A DNA stretch of 64,000 nt from JBJMHZ01 sp045807125 (GTDB lineage: Bacteria > Actinomycetota > Actinomycetes > JAWWOL01). Position numbers and translations under genes: made by a program. The stretch is from contig JBJMHZ010000017.1 in assembly GCA_045807125.1 (NCBI GenBank), positions 1 through 64,000 on the forward strand, read 5' to 3'. The notes beneath the pieces were generated by a model that was not told the origin of the DNA, did not search any database, and worked only from the letters and a program-made list of their open reading frames with translations. This document shows, piece by piece, positions 17,606 through 27,335 of the stretch. Position 1 is the first letter of the stretch. Each line of letters begins with the position of its first letter.

Positions 17606-18988
17606 GTGACGTCCCAGGCACCGCGCGCCGGAGAGCCGCTCGACTGGCGGTCGTGCCCGGCTGCGCAGCAGCCGGACTGGGCCGACCAGTCGGCGCTCGC
17701 CGCGGTCGCTGTCGAGCTCGCGGCGATGCCGCCGCTCGTCGTGCCGGCCGAGGTCGACACGCTGCGGGGGCGGCTGGCCAGCGTCGCGCGGGGCGAGGCG
17801 TTCCTGCTCCAGGGCGGCGACTGCGCCGAGACGTTCGCGGGGGCCAATGCCGACCAGATCCGGGAGAAGCTGAAGACCCTCCTCCAGATGGCGATCGTGC
17901 TGACGTACGGCGCGAGCATGCCGGTGGTCAAGGTCGGCCGCATCGCCGGTCAGTACGCCAAGCCACGCAGCAACCCGGTCGAGATCGTCGACGGGGTGCC
18001 GCTCCCGTCCTACCGCGGCGACGCCGTCAACGACCTCGCCCGCACCCTCGAGGCGCGCATGCCGGACCCGCGCCGGATGCTGCGCGCCTACCACTCGTCG
18101 GCGGCCACGCTCAACCTGCTGCGCGCCTTCGCGACCGGCGGCGACTCCGACCTGCGGGCCGTCCACGACTGGAACAAGGACTTCGTCAGGCGCAGCCCGG
18201 CCGGGCGCCGCTACGAGTCGATCGCCACCGACATCGACCGCGCGCTCGCCTTCATGGCCGCGTGCGGCCTCGACCTCGACCGCGTCCTCGAGGCGCGCGG
18301 CGTCGAGCTGTACTCCAGCCACGAGGCGCTGCTGCTGGAGTACGAGGCCGCGCTCACCCGGCTCGACGAGCGCGGCCGGGCGTACGACCTGTCCGGCCAC
18401 CTGGTCTGGGTGGGGGAGCGGACGAGGGCGCTCGGCGGCGCCCACGTCGCCTTCGCCGGCAGCATCGCCAACCCGGTCGGGCTCAAGCTCGGGCCCCGCG
18501 CGACCCCGGAGGAGGCGGCCGCCCTCATCGACGCGCTCGACCCGGCGCGCGAGCCGGGCCGGGTCACGGTGATCACCCGCATGGGCGCCGACCGCGTGCA
18601 CGACCTGCTGCCGCCGATCGTGGAGAAGGTCCAGGGCACCGGCGCCGCCGTGGTCTGGGCGTGCGACCCGATGCACGGCAACACCATCGAGTCGGCGAGC
18701 GGGCTGAAGACCCGGCACTTCGACGACGTGATCGCCGAGGTCACCGGCTTCTTCGAGGTGCACGCCGCGCTCGGCACGCACCCGGGCGGCATCCACATCG
18801 AGCTGACCGGCGACAACGTGACCGAGTGCCTCGGTGGGGGCGAGGCGATCGGCGAGGCCGACCTCGCCGGTCGGTACGAGACCGCCTGCGACCCGCGCCT
18901 CAACACCGGGCAGTCGCTCGAGCTCGCGTTCCTCGTCGCCGAGATGCTCCAGCAGCAGCGCCGCAGACGGCTGGCCGGCGGCTACTGA
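17606..18988 (+). CDS. aroG: Type II 3-deoxy-D-arabino-heptulosonate-7-phosphate synthase
   Basis: A 460-residue class II (plant/actinobacterial) DAHP synthase that joins phosphoenolpyruvate and erythrose-4-phosphate, the first shikimate step. Signatures include QGGDCAE near residue 68, KVGRIAGQYAKPRS near residue 108, GEAF and the metal-binding Glu/His/Cys set, and CDPMHGNT and GGIHIELTG near residues 352 and 390. It is unrelated in fold detail to the E. coli AroF type. The length matches M. tuberculosis AroG (Rv2178c), which lies in a comparable gene order. Start GTG 17606 is set by the -10 box. Confidence 0.95.
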   Translation: MTSQAPRAGEPLDWRSCPAAQQPDWADQSALAAVAVELAAMPPLVVPAEVDTLRGRLASVARGEAFLLQGGDCAETFAGANADQIREKLKTLLQMAIVLTYGASMPVVKVGRIAGQYAKPRSNPVEIVDGVPLPSYRGDAVNDLARTLEARMPDPRRMLRAYHSSAATLNLLRAFATGGDSDLRAVHDWNKDFVRRSPAGRRYESIATDIDRALAFMAACGLDLDRVLEARGVELYSSHEALLLEYEAALTRLDERGRAYDLSGHLVWVGERTRALGGAHVAFAGSIANPVGLKLGPRATPEEAAALIDALDPAREPGRVTVITRMGADRVHDLLPPIVEKVQGTGAAVVWACDPMHGNTIESASGLKTRHFDDVIAEVTGFFEVHAALGTHPGGIHIELTGDNVTECLGGGEAIGEADLAGRYETACDPRLNTGQSLELAFLVAEMLQQQRRRRLAGGY

Positions 18989-19024
18989 GCTGGCCGGAGC
19001 CGCTGCCGCGGTCCAGCCCGGCGA

Positions 19025-19075
19025 GGCGCCGCCCGCGGCGGATCGCCGCGGGCGCCGCCCGCGGCGGATCGCCGC
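19025..19075. terminator. Duplicated hairpin element between convergent genes
   Basis: A 25-bp unit (GGCGCCGCCC then GCGGCGGATC then GCCGC) occurs at 19025-19049 and again at 19051-19075. Each copy can fold through GCGGC/GCCGC arms around GGATC. It sits between the ends of aroG and the opposing sigma-like gene, so a bidirectional terminator is likely. Confidence 0.55.
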
Positions 19076-19966
19076 CTACCGGGCCGCGAGGGCGGTGAGG
19101 ATGCCGGCGACCAGGCCGGCGACGGCGGCGAGCGCGAGCAGCGACAGGACGAGCATCGCCCGCACCGGCGCCGCGTCGGTGGCATCGGGGGGCTCCTCGG
19201 CGGTGAACGTCACGAGGTCGAGCGAGCGCGGGAGCGCGGCGGCGGCGCGCCCGCGCGCCCTGGCCAGCACGGCGGCCCGCTCCTCGCCGCCCATCTCGAT
19301 CACGGGGAGCGCGCCGACCAGGCGGCGGGCCCGGTCCTGGGCGCTGACCACGTCGCCGCAGTCGGGGCAGCCGGCCACGTGCCGCGCGACGGCGATCTCC
19401 CGCGCGGGCGGCACCGTTCCGTCGGCGTACCGGCCGAGCAAGCCCGCATCGGCCACCGGGTGCGGCCGGTGGCCGACGAGGTCGGCCGGGTCGCGGCCGC
19501 AGACCTCGCGGAACAGCCGCAGCCGCCCGTCCGCGACGGCCCGTGCGGCCTCGTCGGCGCCCACCTCGAGCGTCGCGGCCGCGACCTCGACCGGCAGGTC
19601 GTAGTGGTCGCGGAGGAGGACGGCCGTGCGCGCCGGCGGCGGCAGGTGGCCGAGCGCCTCCTCCACCGTCACGCCGTCGGCCCCGTCGCCGGCCGGCTCG
19701 CCGGGCTCGTCGCACGAGCTGCGGGCGGCCAGGGCCCGCGAGGCGGCGAACCAGGCGCCGATGGCGTCCGGCGCCGGGCGAGGGCCGTCGGCCACCTCGT
19801 CGACCAGCCCGAGCAGGGTCCTACCGACGATCTCGGTCGCCTCGGGCTCGGGGCAGCCGAGGCGGCGGACCAGGTCGTGCACCTGGTCGAGGTGGGTCGT
19901 CGCGACGAGCTCCACCTGATCGGCCGCGGCCAGCATCCGGTCGCCCGCAGCGAGGCTCTCGGTCAC
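19076..19966 (-). CDS. ECF sigma-like protein fused to a zinc-finger and TM helix
   Basis: A 296-residue protein in three parts. Residues 1-165 look like sigma-70 region 2 (degenerate) and region 4 (EEALGHLPPPARTAVLLRDH then an HTH-like LPVEVAAATLEVGADEAARA). Residues 180-225 hold an anti-sigma-type zinc finger (HVAGCPDC, an HxxxCxxC motif). The C-terminus has one TM helix (MLVLSLLALAAVAGLVAGIL). This puts a sigma factor and its usual membrane anti-sigma on one chain. Start GTG 19966 follows a TAAGGT box by 6 nt. Region 2 is weak, so promoter recognition is uncertain. Confidence 0.65.
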   Translation of the reverse strand: MTESLAAGDRMLAAADQVELVATTHLDQVHDLVRRLGCPEPEATEIVGRTLLGLVDEVADGPRPAPDAIGAWFAASRALAARSSCDEPGEPAGDGADGVTVEEALGHLPPPARTAVLLRDHYDLPVEVAAATLEVGADEAARAVADGRLRLFREVCGRDPADLVGHRPHPVADAGLLGRYADGTVPPAREIAVARHVAGCPDCGDVVSAQDRARRLVGALPVIEMGGEERAAVLARARGRAAAALPRSLDLVTFTAEEPPDATDAAPVRAMLVLSLLALAAVAGLVAGILTALAAR

Positions 19967-19972
19967 GGGGAT

Positions 19973-19978
19973 ACCTTA
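19973..19978 (-). promoter_or_regulatory. -10 box TAAGGT, leaderless type; divergent promoter zone
   Basis: TAAGGT ends 6 nt before the GTG at 19966. The same bases read ACCTTA on the + strand inside ATACCTTAGGT, 40 nt upstream of the threonine aldolase start, so both genes may be controlled from here. Confidence 0.5.
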
Positions 19979-20017
19979 GGTGCGAGCCCGTCCAGCCGCA
20001 TCGAGGAGCCGTCGCGC

Positions 20018-21064
<1,047 letters not shown>

Positions 21065-21147
21065 CCCCCGGTCGGGCCGGCGGCCGGCGCGATGCGAGAC
21101 TGCCACGGTGGTCCGACGAAGCGCGCTCTCGTACGGGGCCTCCGGGG

Positions 21148-21741
21148 GTGGGTGAGCCGAGGCTCCCGCCGGGGCAGTACGTCCCTCGCGGCTGGCCGGT
21201 CCTGCACTACGGCCCCGTCCCGAAGTTCCGCCCCGAGTCGTGGGACTTCCACGTCTTCGGCGCGTGCGCCGGCGAGACGAGCTGGCGCTGGGAGGAGTTC
21301 GCCGGCCTGCCCCGCGCCGACGTCGAGGCCGACCTGCACTGCGTGACGAAGTTCTCGCTGCTCGGCAGCCGGTGGACGGGCGTGCCCGCGTCGGCGGTGC
21401 TCGAGCTGGCCCCGCCCGTCCCGGCGGCGACCCACGTCATGGTGTGGGCCGAGTACGGCTACAGCACCAACATGAGCATCGACGACTTCGCCGCGGCGGA
21501 CTCGCTCTTCGCCATGGCGCGCGACGGCGAGCCGCTCACCCCCGAGCACGGCTTCCCGGTGCGGCTCATCGTGCCCAGGCTCTACGCCTGGAAGGGGCCG
21601 AAGTGGGTGCGCGGCGTCGAGTACCTCACCGAGGACCGGCGCGGGTTCTGGGAGCAGCGCGGCTACCACAACCGGGCCGATCCGTGGCGCCAGCAGCGCT
21701 ACAGCTACCAGGAGGAGCCGGGCGAGGGCCCGGCGGGGTGA
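21148..21741 (+). CDS. Sulfite oxidase-like molybdopterin-domain protein
   Basis: A 197-residue protein that is only the Mo-pterin fold. LPPGQYVPRGWPVLHYGPVP starts the family, Cys65 in DLHCVTKFS should bind Mo, and HGFPVRLIVPRLYAWKGPKW is the strong C-terminal signature. Actinobacterial members are cytoplasmic, without Tat signal, and their substrate is unknown; YedY-like reductase activity is possible. The GTG at 21148 is the first start in the frame. Its stop lies 4 nt from the end of the convergent EamA gene, inside a 12-bp palindrome GTGAGCGCTCAC. Confidence 0.82.
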   Translation: MGEPRLPPGQYVPRGWPVLHYGPVPKFRPESWDFHVFGACAGETSWRWEEFAGLPRADVEADLHCVTKFSLLGSRWTGVPASAVLELAPPVPAATHVMVWAEYGYSTNMSIDDFAAADSLFAMARDGEPLTPEHGFPVRLIVPRLYAWKGPKWVRGVEYLTEDRRGFWEQRGYHNRADPWRQQRYSYQEEPGEGPAG

Positions 21742-21745
21742 GCGC

Positions 21746-22666
21746 TCACGTCTCGAGCCGCGACACCGACCGCTTCGACCCCGACCGCGGCCCGAGCTCG
21801 ACGAGGAACATCGCGCCGAGGACCAGGATGGAGCCGGCCAGGGTCCGCAGGCCCATGCTCTCGCCGGCCAGCCACACCGCGAACAGCCCGGCGAACACCG
21901 GCTCCATCGTCATGATCACGGCGGTCCTCGTCGGGTCGAGGATCGACTGCGCCCAGGTCTGCACGAAGAAGGCGAACGCGGTCGCGGCGAGCGCCGTCAC
22001 CGCGATGGCGAACCACGTGCCGGCCGTCGGCGGGGGAGCGAGCCCGTCCCCCGCGGGCACGGCGGCCACCGCGCAGATCAGCGTCACGGTGGCCAGCTGG
22101 ACGACGGCCAGGCCCACCGCGTCGTGGCGGTGCGACCACTCGCCCAGCCCCACGATGTGCACTGCGAACGCGACCGCGCAGCAGAAGGTGATCGCGATGC
22201 CGGCGAGCGACCCGTGCTGCCCGGAGATCGAGCCGATCGAGAGCAGCGCCAGCCCGGCCGTCGCGACGGTCACCGCCAGCCAGGCGGTCGCCGGCACCCG
22301 CCGGCGCAGCGCGACCGCGCCCACCAGCGGGGTCAGGACGACGAACATGCCGGTGACGAAGCCGGAGACGCCGGCGGGGGTCGACTGGAGGCCGATCGTC
22401 TGGGCGACGTAGCCCGAGCCGAGGGCGAGCCCCAGCCACGCCCCGTGCCGGCGCCCGGCCGCCCCCAGCGTGACCACGCTGCGCGGTCGTACGGCGAGCA
22501 TCGCGACGGCCGCGAGCGCGAAGCGCCACGCGAGGAAGTCGAGGACGGTCATCGGCCCGTCCGGCTCGATGGAGTGCTTCACGATCGGGAAGGTGGAGCC
22601 CCAGATCGCCGTGACGACGACCAGGCTCGCCGTTGCGCCCGCGACCCGCGACCCGCGCCCGGTCAC
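21746..22666 (-). CDS. EamA/DMT-family transporter
   Basis: A 306-residue membrane protein with about ten TM helices in two repeats. The first repeat starts VVTAIWGSTFPIVKHSIEP and holds VAQTIGLQSTPAGVSGFVTG; the second holds AVAFAVHIVGLGEWSHRHDA and TMEPVFAGLFAVWLAGES. Such drug/metabolite transporters export small molecules or amino acids; the substrate is unknown. The GTG start at 22666 overlaps the endonuclease IV stop by 4 nt, so they form an operon with nfo first. Confidence 0.87.
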   Translation of the reverse strand: MTGRGSRVAGATASLVVVTAIWGSTFPIVKHSIEPDGPMTVLDFLAWRFALAAVAMLAVRPRSVVTLGAAGRRHGAWLGLALGSGYVAQTIGLQSTPAGVSGFVTGMFVVLTPLVGAVALRRRVPATAWLAVTVATAGLALLSIGSISGQHGSLAGIAITFCCAVAFAVHIVGLGEWSHRHDAVGLAVVQLATVTLICAVAAVPAGDGLAPPPTAGTWFAIAVTALAATAFAFFVQTWAQSILDPTRTAVIMTMEPVFAGLFAVWLAGESMGLRTLAGSILVLGAMFLVELGPRSGSKRSVSRLET

Positions 22667-23529
22667 CGGTCGCGCAGCGCTTTCAGCGTGGCGACGTCGC
22701 TCGCGTGCCTCTCGCGCTCGCCCGGCGTCTCGATGAGGACGGGGACGCCGCGGGTCGCGGGATGGCGGAACAGCTCGCCGAAGGGCTCCAGCCCGATCCG
22801 GCCGCTGCCGAGCGCCTCGTGCCGGTCGCGGCGGGAGCCGCACGGGTCCTTGCTGTCGTTGGCGTGCACGAGGCCCAGCCGGCCCGGGCCGACGGCGCGG
22901 CCGAGAGCGGTGAGCGTCGCCCGCATCCCGCCCGGCGTCGCGACGTCGTGCCCGGCGGCGAAGAGGTGGCAGGTGTCGACGCACGCCCCGAGCCCCTGGT
23001 GGCCGCCGTCGACGGCGTCGAGGTAGCTCGCCAGCTCGTCCACGGTCGCCGCGAGCGCGGCCCCGCCACCGGCGGTCGGCTCCACCAGCAGCCGCACCCC
23101 GGCGGCCGCCGCCTCGTCGAGCAGCGGCAGCAGCAGCTCGCGCGAGCTCGCGAGCGCCGCGTCGCGGCGCCCGGCGACCACCGTCGAGCCGGCGTGGAAG
23201 ACGACTCCCGCGGCGCCGATCGCGGCGGCCCTGGCCAGCGCGTGCCGCAGGCAGGCGACCGAGCGCTCGAGGGTCTCCTCGCTCGGGGAGGCGAGGTTGA
23301 CGAGGTACGGGGCGTGGACGAAGGCGAGCCGCCCGTCGTCCACGCACCCCGCCCGGAACCGCTCGTCCTGCCGGGCGTCGCCGGCCGACCTGGCCCAGCC
23401 GCGCGGGTTGGAGACGAACACCTGCACCGCCTCGGCGCCGATGGCCCTGGCGTAGGCGAGCGCGCGGGACCCGAGGCCGCCGGCGGCGAAGACGTGCGCC
23501 CCCACGGGGGCTGGCTGGGGAGCGCGCAC
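22663..23529 (-). CDS. nfo: Endonuclease IV (AP endonuclease)
   Basis: A 288-residue TIM-barrel endonuclease. VGAHVFAAGGL, the metal motif FHAGS near residue 110, LLVEPTAGGG near residue 145, CVDTCHLFAAGHD near residue 183, LVHANDSKDPCGSRRDRHEA near residue 215 and LIETPG near residue 265 carry the three-zinc ligands. It cuts DNA 5' to abasic sites in base excision repair. EPTAG replaces the usual ENTAG, a modest change beside a metal ligand Glu. It lies 3 nt after the kinase gene at 23533 and is co-translated with the EamA gene. Confidence 0.9.
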   Translation of the reverse strand: MRAPQPAPVGAHVFAAGGLGSRALAYARAIGAEAVQVFVSNPRGWARSAGDARQDERFRAGCVDDGRLAFVHAPYLVNLASPSEETLERSVACLRHALARAAAIGAAGVVFHAGSTVVAGRRDAALASSRELLLPLLDEAAAAGVRLLVEPTAGGGAALAATVDELASYLDAVDGGHQGLGACVDTCHLFAAGHDVATPGGMRATLTALGRAVGPGRLGLVHANDSKDPCGSRRDRHEALGSGRIGLEPFGELFRHPATRGVPVLIETPGERERHASDVATLKALRDR

Positions 23530-23532
23530 GGG

Positions 23533-25470
23533 TCAGATGACGGCCAGCGTCACCGTGCCGCCGCGCCGCACCGTGGTGCCCGACTGCGGGTCCTGCGCCA
23601 CCACCCGGCCCTCACCGCCGCCGAAGAGCGACTCGATGCGCACCTTGAGGCCCAGGGCCTCGAGCGTGCGCCGGGCGTCCTCGGCGGTGCGCCCCGTCAC
23701 CATCGGCACGCGCACGACGTCGGGTCCCTTGGAGACCACGAGCTGGATGGTGTCGCCGCCGTACGCGGTGGCGCCCGCCGCCGGGGTGCTGGAGATCACC
23801 ACGCCCTTGTCGACGGTGTCGCTGAACTGGAGGCTGACCGTCCCCACCGTCAGGCCGGCGGAGGTGACGGCCCGCTTGGCGGCGGCCAGCGGGCTGCCGG
23901 CGAGCGTCGGCACCTGGATCGGCCGGCGGCCCTTGCTGACCACGAGCCGCACCTGGTCGCCCTTGTAGAGCATCGTGCCGGCCCGCGGCCGGGTGGCGAG
24001 GACGATGCCGCTGCTCACCGTCTCGCTGTAGACGTAGCTGATGCGGTCGGAGACGGCGAGGCCGGCCTTGCCGATCGCCTCCCTGGCGTCGGCGACCTGG
24101 TCGCCGGCCAGGTGCGGGACGGCGTGCGGCTGGCGGCCCTTCGACAGGGTGAGGGTCACGACGGCGTCGCTGCGCACCCGCCCGGTCGGGCGCTCGCCGA
24201 CGACCCGTCCCGCGCCCACCCGCTCGCTGTAGACGGCGCCGGCGTAGGCGACCCGCAACCCGGCGGTGCGCAGCATCCGCTCGGCGGTCGACTTGTCCTT
24301 GCCGTCGACGGAAGGGACCGCGACGTAGCGCACCCGGTGCAGGGCGCGGCCGCCGACCGTGCCGCCGACCGCCGCGGCCAGGCAGGCGGCGGTGACGAGC
24401 GCGACGACCACCCACCACCGGCGGCCGTGCCGCCGCTGGCGCCGCGCCGGCCGGTCGCCGGGGGGCCCGGCCTGGCCGGTCGCCGGGGGGCCCGGCACGA
24501 CCGGCGTGTCGTGCCGCCAGGTGGGCTGGTGGTCGGCCCAGCGCCCCGGCCGGTCGATCACGTCGGTGTCGGCGGTTCCCGGGTCGGGAGCGGGGCGCTC
24601 GTCGAGGTCGATCGGCTCGGGCGGCAGCGCCGCCGCGACGGCGGTCGCCTCGGCGAGGAAGGCGCCGGCGTTGCGCGGGCGCCGGTCGGGGTCGCGGGCG
24701 GTGGCCCGCCGCACCAGCGCGTCGACCGCGACCGGCAGGCCGGGCACGGTCAGCGACGGCGGCGGCACGTCCTCGTGCACGTGCCGGTAGGCGACCGACA
24801 GCGGGTTGTCGGACTGGAACGGGACGGCGCCGGTGAGCAGCTCGTACAGCAGGATGCCGGCCGCGTGGACGTCGCTGCGCGGGTCGGCGACGCCGCGCTC
24901 GACCTGCTCGGGCGAGAGGTAGGCGACCGTGCCCATCAGCAGCCCGTGCGTGCCGGTGAGGGTGGCCGACTGCACCGCCCTGGCGAGCCCGAAGTCGGCG
25001 ACCTTCACCGCGCCGTCGTCAGCGATGAGGACGTTCTCCGGCTTGATGTCGCGGTGCACGATGCCCGCGGCGTGGGCCGCGGCGAGGGCCCCGAGCACCG
25101 AGCGCATGACGTGCAGCGCGTGGGCGGGGGAGAGGCGGCCGCGCTCGCGCAGGAGCGCCCGCAGCGTGCGCCCGGCGACGTGCTCCATGACGAGGAACAC
25201 GACCCCGCCGTCGTTGCCCTGGTCGTAGACGGCCACCACGCCGGGGTGGGAGAGCCGGGCGGCGGCCTTGGCCTCCCGGCTGAACCGGGCGACGAACTCC
25301 TCGTCGTCGGCCAGGGCCGGGTGCATCACCTTGACGGCGACCACCCGGTCGAGCCGGCGGTCGACGGCGCGGTACACGGTGGCCATGCCGCCGCGAGCCA
25401 GGCGCCGCTCGACGGCGTAGCGCCCGTCGAGGACGCGGCCCACCAGGGGGTCGGCGACCGTCGTGTCCAC
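23533..25470 (-). CDS. Serine/threonine protein kinase with four PASTA repeats
   Basis: A 645-residue Hanks-type receptor kinase. The kinase domain (about 10-275) has RGGMATVY, Lys47 in VAVKVM, HRDIKPEN and ADFGLA; a Pro-rich juxtamembrane region precedes a TM helix near residue 375 (WWVVVALVTAACLAAAVGG). Four PASTA repeats follow outside the cell (each with VPxxxG-like starts and VVSKG-like ends), which bind muropeptides. Start GTG 25470 follows TAGACT by 7 nt. It sits where mycobacteria carry pknL, beside aroG and Rv2175c, although PknL lacks PASTA, so it is PknB-like in design. Confidence 0.92.
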   Translation of the reverse strand: MDTTVADPLVGRVLDGRYAVERRLARGGMATVYRAVDRRLDRVVAVKVMHPALADDEEFVARFSREAKAAARLSHPGVVAVYDQGNDGGVVFLVMEHVAGRTLRALLRERGRLSPAHALHVMRSVLGALAAAHAAGIVHRDIKPENVLIADDGAVKVADFGLARAVQSATLTGTHGLLMGTVAYLSPEQVERGVADPRSDVHAAGILLYELLTGAVPFQSDNPLSVAYRHVHEDVPPPSLTVPGLPVAVDALVRRATARDPDRRPRNAGAFLAEATAVAAALPPEPIDLDERPAPDPGTADTDVIDRPGRWADHQPTWRHDTPVVPGPPATGQAGPPGDRPARRQRRHGRRWWVVVALVTAACLAAAVGGTVGGRALHRVRYVAVPSVDGKDKSTAERMLRTAGLRVAYAGAVYSERVGAGRVVGERPTGRVRSDAVVTLTLSKGRQPHAVPHLAGDQVADAREAIGKAGLAVSDRISYVYSETVSSGIVLATRPRAGTMLYKGDQVRLVVSKGRRPIQVPTLAGSPLAAAKRAVTSAGLTVGTVSLQFSDTVDKGVVISSTPAAGATAYGGDTIQLVVSKGPDVVRVPMVTGRTAEDARRTLEALGLKVRIESLFGGGEGRVVAQDPQSGTTVRRGGTVTLAVI

Positions 25471-25477
25471 GCGGTCG

Positions 25478-25483
25478 AGTCTA
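25478..25483 (-). promoter_or_regulatory. -10 box TAGACT, leaderless type, for the PASTA kinase
   Basis: TAGACT on the minus strand ends 7 nt before the GTG at 25470, with no ribosome site. Confidence 0.55.
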
Positions 25484-25532
25484 CGGTCGGCCCGCGCGGG
25501 CGCCGGGGACGCTGGGGACGCCGCCCGGCCGG

Positions 25533-26399
25533 TCACCGCCGGGCGAACCGCTGCCGCAGGCTCAGGACGTCGGCCACGTAGGTGCGGGTGTCGGCGTACA
25601 TCCCGTGCGCGCGCACCGAGGCCAGCCCCTGGTAGTAGCCCGCGACGGCGGTGCGCAGCGGCGCGGCCCTGGTCAGCAGGCGGAGCAGGACGACCCCGGC
25701 GCGCACGTTGTCAGCCGTGTCGCGCAGGTCGAGCGGCTCGTGCAGGACGTCGCTGGACAGCCACCGGCCGGTCGAGGGCAGCACCTGCATCACCCCGATG
25801 GCCCCCACGCGGGAGACGACCCGCTGGTTGAAGCCGGACTCCATGTACGACAGCCCGAGCGCGAGCGCCGGGTCGACGCCGTAGTGGCGCGCGGTCGCGG
25901 CGATGAGCCGCCGCACCTCGGCGCGGCCGGGGACCGGCCGGCCGGCGGCGGAGCTGGCTGCCCGCGCGGGCAGCACGATCGTGAGGCGCTGGCCGGGAAC
26001 GATGAGCCCCGACGCGCTGAGATGGTTGCGCGCCACGATCGAGCGCACGGTGGTCCGGGTGCGGCGGGCGATGACCGTCACGTTGTCCCCGGACCGGACG
26101 ACGTAGTGCACCGTCCGGTGCGCCGTCGCCCGGCTGCCGGGCCGCACGGCGCTGCCATTGCCCGGCACGGCGAGCAGCTGCCCGGCGATGATGAGGTCGC
26201 TCCCGACCCGGATGTGGTTGAGCCTGCGCAGCGTCGCGACGCTCGTGTGGTGGGAGCGCGCCAGCCCCCAGAGCGTGTCCCCCGCGTGCACCCGCACGTG
26301 CAGCACGCCGGGGGCCGCCGCGGTGGCGACGACGCCGAGCAGGACGGGGACGGCGAGCGCGCGCGCCAGCGCGCCCCGGCTCGTGGGTCGCAACCTCAC
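25533..26399 (-). CDS. Secreted LysM-SLT lytic transglycosylase-like protein
   Basis: A 288-residue exported protein. A signal-like hydrophobic stretch (about 13-32) is followed by two LysM domains (VHAGDTLWGLARSHHTS near residue 37, VRSGDNVTVIARRTRTT near residue 101) and a C-terminal SLT domain (YGVDPALALGLSYMESGFNQ with the catalytic Glu, then GAIGVMQVLPSTG). It should bind glycan with LysM and cleave murein. The neighbouring PASTA kinase, which senses muropeptides, makes a cell-wall link plausible. A promoter with good spacing lies upstream. Confidence 0.9.
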   Translation of the reverse strand: MRLRPTSRGALARALAVPVLLGVVATAAAPGVLHVRVHAGDTLWGLARSHHTSVATLRRLNHIRVGSDLIIAGQLLAVPGNGSAVRPGSRATAHRTVHYVVRSGDNVTVIARRTRTTVRSIVARNHLSASGLIVPGQRLTIVLPARAASSAAGRPVPGRAEVRRLIAATARHYGVDPALALGLSYMESGFNQRVVSRVGAIGVMQVLPSTGRWLSSDVLHEPLDLRDTADNVRAGVVLLRLLTRAAPLRTAVAGYYQGLASVRAHGMYADTRTYVADVLSLRQRFARR

Positions 26400-26450
26400 G
26401 GCGGCCTCCAGGTCTCGTCCGCACGGCTCGGCCTCCGTGCGCGAACGATC

Positions 26451-26480
26451 ACGCTAGCCGGGCTGTGACGGTCGTGACAA
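26451..26480 (-). promoter_or_regulatory. Promoter of the LysM-SLT gene
   Basis: On the minus strand TTGTCA (26475-26480) and TAGCGT (26451-26456) are 18 nt apart, about 50 nt upstream of the GTG at 26399. This is one of the better sigma-70-like promoters in the window. Confidence 0.6.
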
Positions 26481-26522
26481 GAGTGGCGGATGTTGCGAGA
26501 CGGGCGATCAGTGGTCGGTGCG

Positions 26523-27335
26523 TCAGTGGCGGCCGTGCCGGCCGAGGGTCTGCACGGGCGTCGCGCCGGGACGGGTCCACTGCGGGACGGGCCGGCTGGT
26601 CGGGCCCCAGGTGGGGACGCCGTCGGCGTCCGAGCGCCAGAACCAGCCGATCGGCGCGCCATGCCCACCGACCGGCGAGTCGGCCTGAGGGGCCTCGGGC
26701 CAGCCCTCGGGGTCGTCCTCCCACGCCTCGCGGCGGCCGTAGGGCGTCATGTCGAGCAGGCCAAGGGAGGCGTTGACCGGCTCGTTGCCCCGGCCCGTCG
26801 TGGAGTAGGTGAGGAACGCGCGGTCGCCGTCGCGCAGGTAGCAGACGATCTGCCCCATTCCCCCGCCGACCGGCGCGGCCGCGTCGCGCACCGAGTACCA
26901 GGGCTCGGTGTAGCCCATGAACTCGACGTAGGGGGCCACCTCGTCCGGGCGGCCCGAGGTCAGGACGGCGAACGAGACGCCGCGGGCGTGGAGGTAGACG
27001 GCGTCCCTCAGGTGCCAGGCCGTGGTGGTGCAGCCCTCGCACTGCCCCTGGTGCGGCGCGCCGTCGTACCACATGTGCTTGTAGACCACGAGCTCGTCGC
27101 GGCCCTGGAACAGGTCCAGGAACGGGACCGGGCCGTCGGGTCCGACGACCTCGACCGTCCCGTCGAGCTCCACCATCGGCAGCCGGCGGCGGGCCGCGGC
27201 GATGGCGTCGCCCTCGCGGGTGTGGGCCTTCTCGCGGACCAGCAGCTCGTCGCGCGCGGCCTGCCAGGTGGCCAGGTCGACGACGGGCGGGCGGCCGGGC
27301 AGCGCGGTGGCCGGGTCGTCCGGCGTGGGCGTCAT
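26523..27335 (-). CDS. DUF899 thioredoxin-like family protein
   Basis: A 270-residue DUF899 protein. VDLATWQAARDELLVREKAH and RRRLPMVELD open the family, and FQGRDELVVYKHMW then CEGCTTTAWHL hold a CxxC pair in a thioredoxin-like fold. MGYTEPWYSV and FLTYSTTGRGNE are further family blocks. A redox role is possible but unproven. The C-terminal segment after about residue 205 (WPEAPQADSPVGGHG onwards) is extra and Pro/Gly-rich. It has no clear operon partner. Confidence 0.85.
   Translation of the reverse strand: MTPTPDDPATALPGRPPVVDLATWQAARDELLVREKAHTREGDAIAAARRRLPMVELDGTVEVVGPDGPVPFLDLFQGRDELVVYKHMWYDGAPHQGQCEGCTTTAWHLRDAVYLHARGVSFAVLTSGRPDEVAPYVEFMGYTEPWYSVRDAAAPVGGGMGQIVCYLRDGDRAFLTYSTTGRGNEPVNASLGLLDMTPYGRREAWEDDPEGWPEAPQADSPVGGHGAPIGWFWRSDADGVPTWGPTSRPVPQWTRPGATPVQTLGRHGRH

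Noticed and set aside
21737..21748. Palindrome GTGAGCGCTCAC as an operator
   Set aside because: It lies across the stop codon of the sulfite-oxidase-like gene at a convergent junction, where an operator has no promoter to act on, and at 12 bp it could be chance.
22633..25581. A 982-codon open frame on + across the endonuclease IV and kinase genes
   Set aside because: Its translation is low-complexity Arg/Gly/Asp and it lies antisense to two well-recognised genes. Long antisense frames are expected at this GC content. The same holds for 7937-10540, 13952-16567 and 41127-43958.
26400..26523. Possible cyclic-di-AMP riboswitch ahead of the LysM-SLT gene
   Set aside because: Such riboswitches often precede lytic enzymes in actinobacteria, but the promoter leaves a leader of only about 45 nt and the conserved riboswitch blocks are absent.
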